A DNA stretch of 64,000 nt from Aphodovivens avicola (GCA_018712515.1 DVGW01000011.1:1-64000), one strand, 5' to 3'. Counted from the first letter of the stretch, positions 8,131 to 16,542 are shown. A program made the numbers and translations. Notes: a model not told the origin generated them from the letters alone.

Positions 8131-8164
8131 AAAAGGGGTCCGGATCATCTCCGAGCCCCTTTTG
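8131..8164 (-). terminator. Rho-independent terminator of the second Cys4 gene
   Basis: On the minus strand a GC-rich stem (AAAAGGGGCTCGGA against TCCGGACCCCTTTT) with a small loop is followed by a run of Ts. It lies about 60 bases downstream of the stop of the gene at 8223, so it probably ends that transcript. Confidence 0.7.
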
Positions 8165-8222
8165 AAATACGTTGTCGGCAGGATGTTTGTTTCGCCCTGC
8201 TCCTCGATCAAACACCGGTTGT

Positions 8223-8450
8223 CTAACGCTCTTCGCGGTAGCCGGCCCTCTCCGCACGAATTCTGGCGTCGCACTCTCTGCAGAACCACGGCGGCTCGGA
8301 CATCATAGATGTCTCACAGATGTAATCAGCACCGCACTTGGAGCATTGGACGTGCCAGATCTGCGCCACGAGCCCACCACCCGACACCTGAGAGAGGTCG
8401 TCGTTATCCAGGCGCTCGACATCTTCGGGCATGCGCTTGTTGTCTTCCAT
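8223..8450 (-). CDS. Second small protein with double-glycine leader and CxxC-CxxC core
   Basis: A 75-residue protein of the same design as the gene at 3348. The leader reads LDNDDLSQVSGGG (about residues 14-26), a textbook double-glycine site. The remainder carries CSKC and CREC pairs about 18 residues apart and a charged tail rich in Arg and Glu. The ATG at 8450 is preceded by GAAGGAGG and GCGTCA, nearly identical to the region before the first gene, so the two probably descend from a common unit. No C39 protease/transporter or maturation enzyme is within reach. It could be a ribosomally made exported peptide or a zinc-binding protein of unknown role. Confidence 0.8.
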   Translation of the reverse strand: MEDNKRMPEDVERLDNDDLSQVSGGGLVAQIWHVQCSKCGADYICETSMMSEPPWFCRECDARIRAERAGYREER

Positions 8451-8794
8451 TGACGCCTCCTTCAACTCATCGTCGCTCTTCCGAAGAGAACTTCTGTCCT
8501 CGCAACCAACACACTACCGCTCCATCGGCTTGCCGTGAGCCAAAACAGAATGAACAGGCATGTGAACAGAGCGAATGTCAGGCTGGAAAGCCCGGCGATA
8601 GATTGGATGAACCACGCAGGCTTCGGAATCTGCGAGCACCTGGAGCTCGCCCCACGTTGCTGCTCGGGGCTCGACGAGCAAGGAAATCCCCGCCCGTCCC
8701 GCATATGAAGCTCGTGGATACCGTCCCGATGGAGCGATCCATCTGGCAAAATGTGAAAAAACGATTGCCCCTTTTCCGCACCCTAGGAGGTTTT
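8451..8794. other. Gene-free stretch before trmB
   Basis: It holds the promoter side of the Cys4 gene (minus) and the leader of trmB (plus). A minus-strand frame at 8462-8749 encodes one hydrophobic segment but has no ribosome-binding site and is not supported. At 8750-8780 GTGAAAAAACGATTGCCCC and TTTTCCGCAC form a weak inverted pair resembling the dispersed repeats. Confidence 0.4.
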
Positions 8795-9709
8795 GTGCGC
8801 ACGCCGAAATCGCGTTTGCCGAAAGATTTTTCGCTGGAAGACCGCCTCGTTGGTTGTGCGCAGGCGGTGGAACGCAGCCCGGAAGCCTGGCGCGGCGGAT
8901 GGCACGCGTGGAAACCGGCGACGGCAGGCAGTCCCGTCGATGACGGCTGTCCCGCCGCCGGCGCCGCTGCGACCGACGACTCCCCCGCCTCTACGCCGCG
9001 CGCACCCTACGACCGCGTCCTGCTCGATCTGGGCTGCGGCAAGGGCGAGTACACCGTCGCCTGCGCGCGCCTCCATCCCGAAACGCTCTACATCGGACTG
9101 GACGTCGAGGGCGTCTGCGTCATGCGCGGTGCCGAGTTGGCGCTGGCGGAAGGCGTTTCGAACGCTGTGTTCGTCTGGGCGGACGACCCCGACCTGGCCA
9201 CGCTGTTCGCGCCGGGCGAGGTCGACGGCATCCTCATGAACTTTCCCACGCCGTTCCCCAAGAAGAAGAAGGCGCACCTGCGCCTGACGCACCTCGATCG
9301 GCTGATGGCCTACCGCAGCATCCTCGCCCCCGGCGCATCCGTGCGACTGCGCACCGACAGCCTGCCCTTCCGCGATTTCTCGCTCACGCAGATCGAGCTT
9401 GCCGGCTACAACCTGATCTGGAACACCGACAATGTGCGCGCGCTGTTCCCCGACGAGCCGCTGAGCGCCTACGAGGCCAAGCTCACCGCCCAAGGCGCCG
9501 TCGTGTGCGGATTCGAAGCCGTGCCGGGACCCGCGCCCGATCGCGTCGAGCAAACCGCGCCGCTCAGCCTGGTAAGCTACCTGCCCGAGAACATCGAGGA
9601 CATGGGCTACATCCCCCACGGGATGCAGGGCTGCGTCGCCAACATGCGCGGCCGCCGCGCCAACCGCCGCGCGAAGGGTCTGCCCGACTGGACGCCGCCC
9701 GTCGTGTGA
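8795..9709 (+). CDS. trmB: tRNA (guanine-N7)-methyltransferase
   Basis: A 304-residue enzyme that methylates G46 of tRNAs with S-adenosylmethionine. The SAM-binding motif LLDLGCGKGE is at residues 76-85, followed by YIGLDVEG and the family signature NFPTPFPKKKKAHLRLTHLDRL, which is usually written with DPWPK in other species. Residues 45-70 form an Ala/Pro/Asp-rich insertion absent from short homologues. The start is GTG at 8795, four bases after AGGAGG; upstream in-frame codons lack such a site. It is transcribed alone on the plus strand. Confidence 0.9.
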   Translation: MRTPKSRLPKDFSLEDRLVGCAQAVERSPEAWRGGWHAWKPATAGSPVDDGCPAAGAAATDDSPASTPRAPYDRVLLDLGCGKGEYTVACARLHPETLYIGLDVEGVCVMRGAELALAEGVSNAVFVWADDPDLATLFAPGEVDGILMNFPTPFPKKKKAHLRLTHLDRLMAYRSILAPGASVRLRTDSLPFRDFSLTQIELAGYNLIWNTDNVRALFPDEPLSAYEAKLTAQGAVVCGFEAVPGPAPDRVEQTAPLSLVSYLPENIEDMGYIPHGMQGCVANMRGRRANRRAKGLPDWTPPVV

Positions 9710-9975
9710 GCGAGAGCGCGAAGTCGACCCTCCGACAAAGCCCTGAGCAGAAAAACCGCATCCCTGCTCCAATTATTGCGCGTTTTGCATAGCAGCAACG
9801 AGCCCTAGCTATCGAAGCACCCGCGACCCCGGAAAAGCCCTCCGCAAAACCCCAGGTCGCGAGTTTTCGCACCAACCCGCTTGCCAAGAGCGGACTTTGG
9901 CAATTGCGCAAAACGCCCGAAAACTGGAGTCGAGACGGAGCAATCGCGTCCGAGACGCATGTCCGCGCTTCGATC

Positions 9976-10020
9976 CGGCGTGATGAGAAAAAGTGACTGT
10001 CCCTTTTTCTCATCACGCCG
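9976..10020. repeat. Dispersed palindromic repeat (GGACAGTCA family)
   Basis: Arms 9976-9993 and 10003-10020 (CGGCGTGATGAGAAAAAG and its exact inverse) enclose the loop TGACTGTCC. The AATGAGAAAAAG / GGACAGTCA pattern recurs at 25784-25857 and 50262-50294. The remainder of the 411-bp gap 9710-10120 holds no gene, only scattered TTGCGC-TTTTGC-like motifs. Confidence 0.75.
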
Positions 10021-10120
10021 CTAGCGGAATGCGGATTGCCGCGCATCCGCCGCTTGCCCGTTCCGCCTTGTCGCAAACCTTATGATAGAAGCATACAAGA
10101 GAAGTGGAGAAAGGCTTGCC

Positions 10121-10648
10121 ATGGCAGACACCGTCTCAGTGCATCGGGGGGCAGCGTGGCATATCCAGGCGCTGTACGTGCGCGTGCTTTTGCGCCTGCT
10201 GCCGCTGCTCATCACCATCTTCCGACACGTGTCGCCTAAGATCCGCGCCGAGATCGACTACCTGCAACCGGGATATACCTTCCAGCTGAGCGTCCAAGGC
10301 ACCGACCTTGCCGGCACGTGCCGCCGCACCGAGGCGGGTTCGTTCAAACGCGTGCCGCCCACCCGCATCGCCCGCGACGTCGAGCCGGGCAGCGGCCAGC
10401 CCTCCACCGATCCGCAGGCCGTCACCGTCGACTACGTCATCGACTTCCGCTCGCTGCCGTTCGCGTTCCGCTGCTTCTCGGGCGGCGAGACGCTCAAAGA
10501 GGCGTTGGCCGAGCGCGCGTTCTCAACCCGCGGCCCCAACGACACGGGCGTCGCCCTCACCTATATGTTCACCGCGCTGCTGAGGATGTTCTTCGGCTGG
10601 CGCGCCGCCTACCGCAACGCCCCCAAAGCGCAACGCCGCGCCGCGTAG
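10121..10648 (+). CDS. Hypothetical protein, possibly SCP2-like, leading the adh-aldh cluster
   Basis: A 175-residue soluble protein starting MADTVSVHRG behind GGAGAAAGG. An amphipathic Leu/Arg-rich helix (about residues 15-35) is followed by a domain with VDYVIDFRSLPFAFRCF, GGETLKEALAERA and a final LTYMFTALLRMFFGW. The order of a beta strand of the type 'dyvIdFr', an Ala-rich helix and a terminal hydrophobic segment loosely recalls SCP2 sterol/lipid-carrier domains, but I cannot confirm it. It ends 23 bases before the alcohol dehydrogenase gene and is probably co-transcribed with it, which would fit handling of a hydrophobic alcohol or aldehyde. Confidence 0.75.
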   Translation: MADTVSVHRGAAWHIQALYVRVLLRLLPLLITIFRHVSPKIRAEIDYLQPGYTFQLSVQGTDLAGTCRRTEAGSFKRVPPTRIARDVEPGSGQPSTDPQAVTVDYVIDFRSLPFAFRCFSGGETLKEALAERAFSTRGPNDTGVALTYMFTALLRMFFGWRAAYRNAPKAQRRAA

Positions 10649-10671
10649 CGCCCCGCGAGAAAGAAGACGCC

Positions 10672-11859
10672 ATGACCACGGGTTTCGAATTCCACTGCCC
10701 CACCAAGATCATCTGCGGGCGCGACGCGCTGGACAAGCTGCCCGTCGAACTGCAATCCCAAGGCATGAGCCATCCGCTGGTGATGACCGACGCCGGTCTG
10801 GTGAAGCTGGGCGTCGCCGCCAAGCTCACCGGCGTGCTCGATGCCGCCGGCGTCGCCTACGACGTGTTCGACCAGGTGCCGCCCGACTCCTCGATGGACG
10901 TCGTGAACGAGGTGGCGCACCTCTACCAGCAGCGCGGCTGCGACGGGTTCGTCGCCATCGGCGGCGGCTCGGTCATCGACACCGCCAAGGGTGCTGCGGC
11001 CTCGCTGTCCTGCGAAGGCGTCGACTTCGCCACGCTGCAGGGCGCCGAGATCCTCACGCGCGACATGCCGCCGTTCATCGCCGTGCCCACCACCGCGGGC
11101 ACCGGCAGCGAGGTGACGCTGGTCGCCGTGGTCGCCGACACGCACAAGCACGCGAAGCTCTCGTTCACGTCCTACAAGCTGGTGCCGCATGCCGCCATCC
11201 TCGATCCGGCGCTCACCGCCACGCTGCCGCCCAAGCTCACCGCCACCACCGGCATGGACGCCCTGACGCACGCCGTGGAGGCCTACACCTCCATCCAGAA
11301 GAACCCTGTGTCCGACGCGTTCGCCGTCAAGGCGATCGAGCTCATCGCCGCCAACCTGCCGCGCGCCTGCGAGCAGGGCGACGACGTGGAGGCGCGCACG
11401 AACCTGGCGCTGGCATCGCTCATGGCGGGCGCCGCGTTCAGCAACGCGATGGTCGGCATCGTCCACGCCATCGGCCACTCGCTCGGCGGCCTGTGCCACG
11501 TGCCCCACGGCCAGGCGATGATGATGCTGCTCCCCCATTGCGTGCGCTGGAACCTCGACCACGGCGTGCACGTCGGCGTCTACGGCGAGCTGCTGGGATA
11601 TCTGGATCCCGCACGCAACGCCCAGCTGGCGCACGCTTCCGCCGCCGAGCGAGACGAGGCGGTCTGCGAGGCGCTGTTCGCGCTGAACAAGGGTTTCCAC
11701 GAGAAGCACGGCGTGCCGCTCACCCTGCGCGAGCTGGGCATCGAGCGCGACCAGCTGGAGGCCGTGGCCAAGCAGGCGCGCTACGACGGCGCCGCCCTCT
11801 ACAACGCCACGGAAGTGACGATCGAGGATGCGATGGAAATCCTCGAAGCAGTGTACTGA
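10672..11859 (+). CDS. Iron-containing alcohol dehydrogenase
   Basis: A 395-residue NAD(P)-dependent group III (iron) alcohol dehydrogenase. Visible are the nucleotide-binding GGGSVIDTAKGAA (about residues 97-109), the PTTAGTGSE segment, and the metal ligands in MDALTHAVEAY and HAIGHSLGG plus PHGQAMMMLLPH. Length is normal for the family. The ATG follows GAGAAAGAAG. Together with the aldehyde dehydrogenase downstream it could interconvert an alcohol, its aldehyde and the acid, but the substrate cannot be read. Confidence 0.93.
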   Translation: MTTGFEFHCPTKIICGRDALDKLPVELQSQGMSHPLVMTDAGLVKLGVAAKLTGVLDAAGVAYDVFDQVPPDSSMDVVNEVAHLYQQRGCDGFVAIGGGSVIDTAKGAAASLSCEGVDFATLQGAEILTRDMPPFIAVPTTAGTGSEVTLVAVVADTHKHAKLSFTSYKLVPHAAILDPALTATLPPKLTATTGMDALTHAVEAYTSIQKNPVSDAFAVKAIELIAANLPRACEQGDDVEARTNLALASLMAGAAFSNAMVGIVHAIGHSLGGLCHVPHGQAMMMLLPHCVRWNLDHGVHVGVYGELLGYLDPARNAQLAHASAAERDEAVCEALFALNKGFHEKHGVPLTLRELGIERDQLEAVAKQARYDGAALYNATEVTIEDAMEILEAVY

Positions 11860-11880
11860 TCGATTCGATCTGAAATCGCA

Positions 11881-11998
11881 GTCCCCGCTCCGTGGCGGGG
11901 TCTCGCGCGCAGTATCCGCACGAGCCGAAACGCCCAGTGGGCGTTTCGTGCGAGCTCAGGACCTGTTTGAGCACGAGGCCCCGCCACGGAGCGGGGAC
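11881..11998 (+). promoter_or_regulatory. Nested inverted repeats in the leader of the aldehyde dehydrogenase gene
   Basis: A perfect 20-bp inverted repeat (11881-11900 and 11979-11998, GTCCCCGCTCCGTGGCGGGG) encloses a second hairpin at 11926-11948 (CGAAACGCCCA against GGGCGTTTCG). The outer arm ends about six bases before the AAAGG ribosome-binding site of the next gene. The layout suggests an RNA switch or attenuator, or a processing signal that sets unequal expression of the two dehydrogenases. The hairpins are directly visible; the role is inferred. Confidence 0.65.
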
Positions 11999-12017
11999 GG
12001 ACAGGAAAGGATCCCCT

Positions 12018-13430
12018 ATGATCGATACCCCCCTCTACAACGGCGTGGCGGACGTCGAAGCCGCCGCGCAGAAGATGCGCGACTTCTTCTTGACGGGCGC
12101 GACGATGCACGTGCCCTACCGCCGCCAGGCGCTCGAGAAGCTGCGCAGCTGGCTGCGCGCCAACGAACAGCGCGTGCTCGACGCCCTGCAGCAGGATCTG
12201 GGCAAAGCCCCGTTCGAGGGCTACGCCACCGAGCTGGGCATCGTCTACGACGAGATCACGATGATGCTCAAGCACCTCAACAAGTGGTCGCGCCCCAAAC
12301 GCGTCGCCTCGCCGCTCATGCACTTCCACTCCACGTCGAAGGTCTACCCCAGCCCGCTGGGCGTGGTGCTGGTGCTCTCGCCGTGGAACTACCCGCTGCA
12401 GCTGGCGCTCGTGCCCATGGTCGACGCCATCGCGGCCGGCAACTGCGTGGCGCTCAAGCCCTCGCGCACGTCGAAGGCCACCAGCGCCCTGCTCATCGAC
12501 ATGGTCGCCGAGATCTTCCCGCCCGAGTTCGTATGCGGCTTCCCCGGTTCCGGCGAGATGAACGACTGGCTTTTGGAGGTGCGCTGGGATCAGATCTTCT
12601 TCACCGGCAGCCCCAACGTCGGCCACACCATCATGCAGGCGGCGGCCAAGTTCCTCACGCCTGTCGTGCTCGAGCTGGGCGGCAAAAGCCCCTGCATCGT
12701 GGATGAGACCGCCAACATCAAGCGCGCGGCGCAGCGCATCGCCTGGGGCAAAGGCATCAATTGCGGTCAGACCTGCGTGGCGCCCGACTACTTCCTCGTG
12801 CACGAGAACGTGGTCGACGAGTTCATCCCCCAGCTGGAGGCCTGTTTTCACCAGTACTACGGCGACGATATCCTGAAATGCGACGAGTGGCCGCACATGA
12901 TCAGCCGCCGTCACTTCGACCGCGTGATGGGGCTTATCGAGAACCGCAACCCCGACGCGCGCGTGGCGTTCGGCGGACATGGCGATCCCGAAACGCTGCG
13001 CATCGAGCCCACCTGCCTCACGGGCGTGACGCTTGACGACCCCGTCATGGGCGAGGAGATCTTCGGTCCGGTCATCCCCGTCATCACCTACCGCTCGCTT
13101 GACCAGGCATTCGAGATCGTGCGGCATTTCGAGAAGCCGCTCGCGTGCTACATCTTCAGCGAGGACAAGCAGGTCCAGCACCGCGTGCTCACCACCCTGC
13201 CCTTCGGCGGCGCCACCGTCAACGACGTGGTCATCCACCTGGCGAACAACCACATGGGATTCGGCGGCGTGGGCAACTCCGGCATGGGCGCCTACCACGG
13301 CAAGGTGGGCTTCGACTGCTTCACGCACTACAAGTCGACGCTGCGCAAGGGCACCTGGTTCGAGCTGCCCATGCGCAACCCGCCCTTCGACGACATGAAG
13401 ATGAAGATCGTGAAAATGATGATGCGGTAG
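12018..13430 (+). CDS. Aldehyde dehydrogenase (class 3 / fatty-aldehyde type)
   Basis: A 470-residue NAD(P)-dependent aldehyde dehydrogenase. Motifs seen are SPWNYPLQL, the nucleotide-site FTGSPNVG, the general-base Glu in LELGGKSP (about residue 219), the catalytic Cys in NCGQTCVAPDY, and the EEIFGPV loop. The short length, the FGGVGNSGMGAYHG segment and the C-terminal Lys/Met-rich amphipathic tail match the class 3 ALDH3/fatty-aldehyde subgroup. The ATG follows GGAAAGG. It probably works with the iron alcohol dehydrogenase upstream. Confidence 0.93.
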   Translation: MIDTPLYNGVADVEAAAQKMRDFFLTGATMHVPYRRQALEKLRSWLRANEQRVLDALQQDLGKAPFEGYATELGIVYDEITMMLKHLNKWSRPKRVASPLMHFHSTSKVYPSPLGVVLVLSPWNYPLQLALVPMVDAIAAGNCVALKPSRTSKATSALLIDMVAEIFPPEFVCGFPGSGEMNDWLLEVRWDQIFFTGSPNVGHTIMQAAAKFLTPVVLELGGKSPCIVDETANIKRAAQRIAWGKGINCGQTCVAPDYFLVHENVVDEFIPQLEACFHQYYGDDILKCDEWPHMISRRHFDRVMGLIENRNPDARVAFGGHGDPETLRIEPTCLTGVTLDDPVMGEEIFGPVIPVITYRSLDQAFEIVRHFEKPLACYIFSEDKQVQHRVLTTLPFGGATVNDVVIHLANNHMGFGGVGNSGMGAYHGKVGFDCFTHYKSTLRKGTWFELPMRNPPFDDMKMKIVKMMMR

Positions 13431-13434
13431 AGGC

Positions 13435-13543
13435 TTCCGTCGGTCTGCCGGCCGACGGAACGGGTCGACGCTACGCGGGGTTCTGGCGGCGCAGCTGACG
13501 TTCAACCCCTCATCGATGGGCAAAAGCCCAATCGATGAGGGGT
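13435..13543 (+). terminator. Two terminator hairpins after the aldehyde dehydrogenase gene
   Basis: A first stem (TTCCGTCGG / CCGACGGAA, 13435-13460) starts five bases past the stop codon. A stronger one (AACCCCTCATCGAT / ATCGATGAGGGGTT, 13504-13543, one bulge) is followed by TTCTCGT. Together they probably end the adh-aldh transcript. A degenerate piece of the AAAAAGGGAC repeat lies at 13608-13640. Confidence 0.75.
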
Positions 13544-13639
13544 TTCTCGTCATCTGCACTCGCCAGAACCCCGCTCGCTGACATTACGAACGACCAGGGG
13601 CAAAGTGAAAAAGGGACGGGTTATCCACACTCCCTTTCC

Positions 13640-14857
13640 CTATTTGTTCTTCTTGAACCCCGTCAGCATGCCGGTTCGTCTGGGCGGATCGGGGATGTGG
13701 ATCAGGCGCGGCTCGAAATCGAACAGCTCGTCGGCAGGCACCTCGCTCGACACGGTGAGGCACTTCTTCATGCACACGTCGGCGCACATGCGGCAGTTCG
13801 CGCAATCGAACGCCTGGAACTCCAGATAGCTCCCCACGCCGTCCTCGGGACGCTCGTCGCTTTTCTTCAATGCGCCCGTGGGGCAGAACACCGCGCACAT
13901 CCCGCACGCCGAGCATTGCTCCTCGTCGATGGACACGGTGCCGAACTGGCGCGAGTCGATCGTCTCGACCGCCGGCTCCCCCAGCTGGTCGAGCGAGTCC
14001 ATCAGGCGCTCGCGGCGCTGCGCCACCAGCCACGGCATCGCGCCGGCCGCCGTCACGCCGAGGCGCTCCCTCAGAGACGGCATGCGCTGCTCGAACTCCT
14101 TGAACACCATGACCTCGGCGGTCTTCACGCTGGCCTCGCGCGCACGCCGCGACGAACGCGAGAAGAAGCCGCGGCGCTCCTGGCCGTACAGGCTCGCGCG
14201 ATCCTCCAGAAGCGCTTCTGCGGGAAACTCGCTCGCCCGCTCCACCTTCGCGGTGCCCCCCATCGCGGCGATGAGGCGGTGCGCCTGCTCGACCGCCTCG
14301 TCCACACCCGGCTCGGTGTCGCGGTACTTGCAGGTACGGCACGTGCCGTCGACCAGCACGATGCGCTCGACCCCGGCCGCCGCGAGCTCCACCAGCACGC
14401 CCTCGTCGACGCGCGCCATGCAGGGCACGATGGTGTACTTGGAGGGATCGCCCTGGTCCTTGGACGCGATGCGCGCGCAGGCGATCACCGCGCACCCGCC
14501 GAGCGCATCGGCGGAACGCGCCGCGCCCGCCGCAAGCTCGGCATCGGCGGGATCCAGCGGGACGAGCGCCTCGACCGGGCAGACGACCGCGCAGGCGCCG
14601 CACGAGACGCAGGCGCTGTTGTCGAGCGTCAGCTCGTTGTTGCGCACCGTGATGGCGTCCGCGGGGCACGCTTTGACGCAGCGGCGGCAGGACGCGTGGC
14701 GGTTGCGCACCACCACGCAGCGGTCGGCGACCACGCGCACGGCCTTGCTCTCAAGAGCCTGCGCCACATCGACGATATCCTTCAGGTTCGGCATCTCGTA
14801 TCGCGCGTTCGCGCTGCCCCCTCTCGAAACGATGAAGCCGCCGACTCCCGCCCGCAT
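13640..14857 (-). CDS. Multi-cluster 4Fe-4S protein with MvhD-like central domain
   Basis: A 405-residue iron-sulfur protein. Near the N-terminus are two ferredoxin motifs (CRRCVKACP and CVSCGACAVVCP), and near residues 310-370 two more (CSACGMCAVFCP and CANCRMCADVC). The middle (about 125-220) has spaced cysteines in VIACAR, VPCMAR and GTCRTCKYRD, like hydrogenase iron-sulfur (MvhD/FrhD-type) or CoB-CoM reductase modules. It looks like a cytoplasmic electron carrier or maturation protein. It starts 54 bases after the mobBA gene in the same direction, pointing to molybdoenzyme metabolism. The start is uncertain: an ATG at 14794 (MPNLKDIV) is an alternative. Confidence 0.8.
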   Translation of the reverse strand: MRAGVGGFIVSRGGSANARYEMPNLKDIVDVAQALESKAVRVVADRCVVVRNRHASCRRCVKACPADAITVRNNELTLDNSACVSCGACAVVCPVEALVPLDPADAELAAGAARSADALGGCAVIACARIASKDQGDPSKYTIVPCMARVDEGVLVELAAAGVERIVLVDGTCRTCKYRDTEPGVDEAVEQAHRLIAAMGGTAKVERASEFPAEALLEDRASLYGQERRGFFSRSSRRAREASVKTAEVMVFKEFEQRMPSLRERLGVTAAGAMPWLVAQRRERLMDSLDQLGEPAVETIDSRQFGTVSIDEEQCSACGMCAVFCPTGALKKSDERPEDGVGSYLEFQAFDCANCRMCADVCMKKCLTVSSEVPADELFDFEPRLIHIPDPPRRTGMLTGFKKNK

Positions 14858-14911
14858 GCTCCGAAGAACGCGGACGGGACCGGCGGCACGCGGATCCGTT
14901 GCGGCGACCCG

Positions 14912-16234
14912 CTAATTCTCGAGGAACGACTCCTCGAGCGCATGCAGCTCGTCGGGCGTGTTGGCGTTGATGAAGCAACCGCCCATCGGCTCGGCTTCGA
15001 GCACCTTCGATTGCGGGAACTCCAGCACGTTCACCTCGTCGAAGAACGCCTGGGCGCGCTTCTCGCCCCGCTCGAGCGCGCGGCGCACCGCCGGCAGGCA
15101 GCCCATGCGGCGGTAGATCGCGTGGAACGGCTCGAAACCGTGCTTGTTGACCGGCACCACCGCGTCGGCGCCGCTCTCCTTCATGGCGAGCGCCTCGGCG
15201 ACCACCAGCGACGACGATGCGAACACCATGTCGCACGCGACCACGGCGACGTAGGGGTTGCGCGCCGCCTGCAGCGCGGTGTACAGGCCGGGCAGGGCGC
15301 CGCGGTAGTCGAACTCGTCGCAGACCAGCTGGATGTTGTACTGGGGGAACGTCGAGTGCAAAAACACCAGGTTCTCGGGCTCGTTGGTCGTGATGACCAG
15401 GTCGTCCGCCACCGGCGCCAAACGCTCGACCAGGCGGCAGATGAGGGGGCGTCCCGCGAACGGCACGGTCGCCTTGCTGCGGCCCATGCGACGGCTCTCG
15501 CCGCCCGCCTGGATGACCACCGTCACGCGCGGGCGCACGTAATGCTCCTCCAGGAAGTCGACGAGCCCCGCCGTGTCCTCCAAGCCGAACACGGGGATGC
15601 CGTACGTCTGCGCCGCTTCGATAGCCAGGGGGATGTCGGAGATGACGGCGACGGTGCTGGCGGTGGGAAGCTTGCCCCTCACGTCCGGAGCGTCGATGCC
15701 GGATGAGGCAGCCTCGTCGGCCTGGCGCGCCGCCTCCTCAAGACGCTCGCGCGCCTCCTCGTCGCTTGCGGGGGGCTGCTCGCCCTTGCCGAACTGCACG
15801 AAATCGGTGCCCAGCTTCCATCCGCGGCGCGCGCCCTCGGCGAACACCTCGGCGACGCGCTCGTCGGCGGCGTTGCCCGCGCGCATGACCTCTATGGTCG
15901 GCAGCCCGCTTTTGCGGTAGCCCTCCACGATCACGATGTCGTGGCCCTTCATGTCGCGCACGATGTCGGCGCACTCAAGCTCGCCTTCGATGGTCTTGAT
16001 GCGCGCCATCTGGCCGGGGCACGCGATGACGGTCTCGCTCGCGCCCGCCTCGCGGTGGCGGTACGAATCCTTGCCGGGATAGTCGATCTCGAAGCCGACA
16101 TGGCTATGGTGCTTGACGCTGCCCACATCCCATCCGCGCGCCACAAGCTCGCGGATCGCCTTGACGATGATGGTCGTCTTGCCCGAATTATGGCGTCCGA
16201 CGAACGCAACCGCCGGACTTGGAACGTTCAGCAT
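14912..16234 (-). CDS. MobB-MobA fusion, molybdenum cofactor guanylyltransferase
   Basis: A 440-residue fusion. Residues 1 to about 190 are MobB (P-loop GRHNSGKTTI, then SVKHHSHVGFEID and IVIVEGYRKSGLP). Residues about 235-440 are MobA, which transfers GMP to molybdopterin (VIQAGGESRRMGRSKA, then VVACDMVF and the INANTPDEL end). A 45-residue linker of unclear fold joins them. The ATG follows GGGGAGG. The gene ends 54 bases before the Fe-S protein. The combination indicates bis-MGD molybdoenzymes such as DMSO-reductase-family oxidoreductases elsewhere in the genome. Confidence 0.92.
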   Translation of the reverse strand: MLNVPSPAVAFVGRHNSGKTTIIVKAIRELVARGWDVGSVKHHSHVGFEIDYPGKDSYRHREAGASETVIACPGQMARIKTIEGELECADIVRDMKGHDIVIVEGYRKSGLPTIEVMRAGNAADERVAEVFAEGARRGWKLGTDFVQFGKGEQPPASDEEARERLEEAARQADEAASSGIDAPDVRGKLPTASTVAVISDIPLAIEAAQTYGIPVFGLEDTAGLVDFLEEHYVRPRVTVVIQAGGESRRMGRSKATVPFAGRPLICRLVERLAPVADDLVITTNEPENLVFLHSTFPQYNIQLVCDEFDYRGALPGLYTALQAARNPYVAVVACDMVFASSSLVVAEALAMKESGADAVVPVNKHGFEPFHAIYRRMGCLPAVRRALERGEKRAQAFFDEVNVLEFPQSKVLEAEPMGGCFINANTPDELHALEESFLEN

Positions 16235-16351
16235 GAAAACCTCCCCTAGTTTCTTGCACCGAGCAAGTATATAGCATCGAGGGCGGAATGAGGCATGAGC
16301 CGCTCCCGCGGAGGCACTCCTTCTGGTTGCACTTCGCCGAAAAAAATTGTT

Positions 16352-16379
16352 TTGATTCCGTGAATATGAATGGTATACT
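16352..16379 (+). promoter_or_regulatory. Near-consensus promoter without an evident gene
   Basis: TTGATT (16352-16357), a 16-bp spacer and TATACT (16374-16379) form a good sigma-70-type promoter on the plus strand in an AT-rich patch of the 360-bp gap 16235-16594. No open frame of note follows. Forty bases downstream begins the hairpin at 16421-16465, so a short untranslated RNA is possible. Confidence 0.5.
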
Positions 16380-16420
16380 TTCTCAGGACATACGCGAGAA
16401 GCTTCATTGCTTCGATCAAA

Positions 16421-16465
16421 CAGAAGAGGGACGCCGTTTTTGGAGGGGACGGCGCCCCTCTTCTG
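16421..16465. repeat. 17-bp inverted repeat between mobBA and recR
   Basis: CAGAAGAGGGACGCCGT (16421-16437) pairs with 16449-16465 with one mismatch, around an 11-nt loop. It lies downstream of the plus-strand promoter at 16352 and in the leader region of the minus-strand mobBA gene. It could be the body or terminator of a small RNA, or an attenuator. Confidence 0.5.
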
Positions 16466-16542
16466 CATTTCGGAGCGCGTACGCGCGAGCGGGCGGCGTC
16501 CCGATCGGCCGCCAAACGATTTGCATCTGGCAGCATCCCGAC

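Noticed and set aside
8462..8749. Minus-strand frame with one hydrophobic segment before trmB
   Set aside because: No ribosome-binding site, no family resemblance, and it ends inside the leader of the Cys4 gene.
16235..16351. Possible molybdenum-cofactor riboswitch before mobBA
   Set aside because: Small stems are present but I could not match the known consensus by eye; a covariance-model search would be needed.
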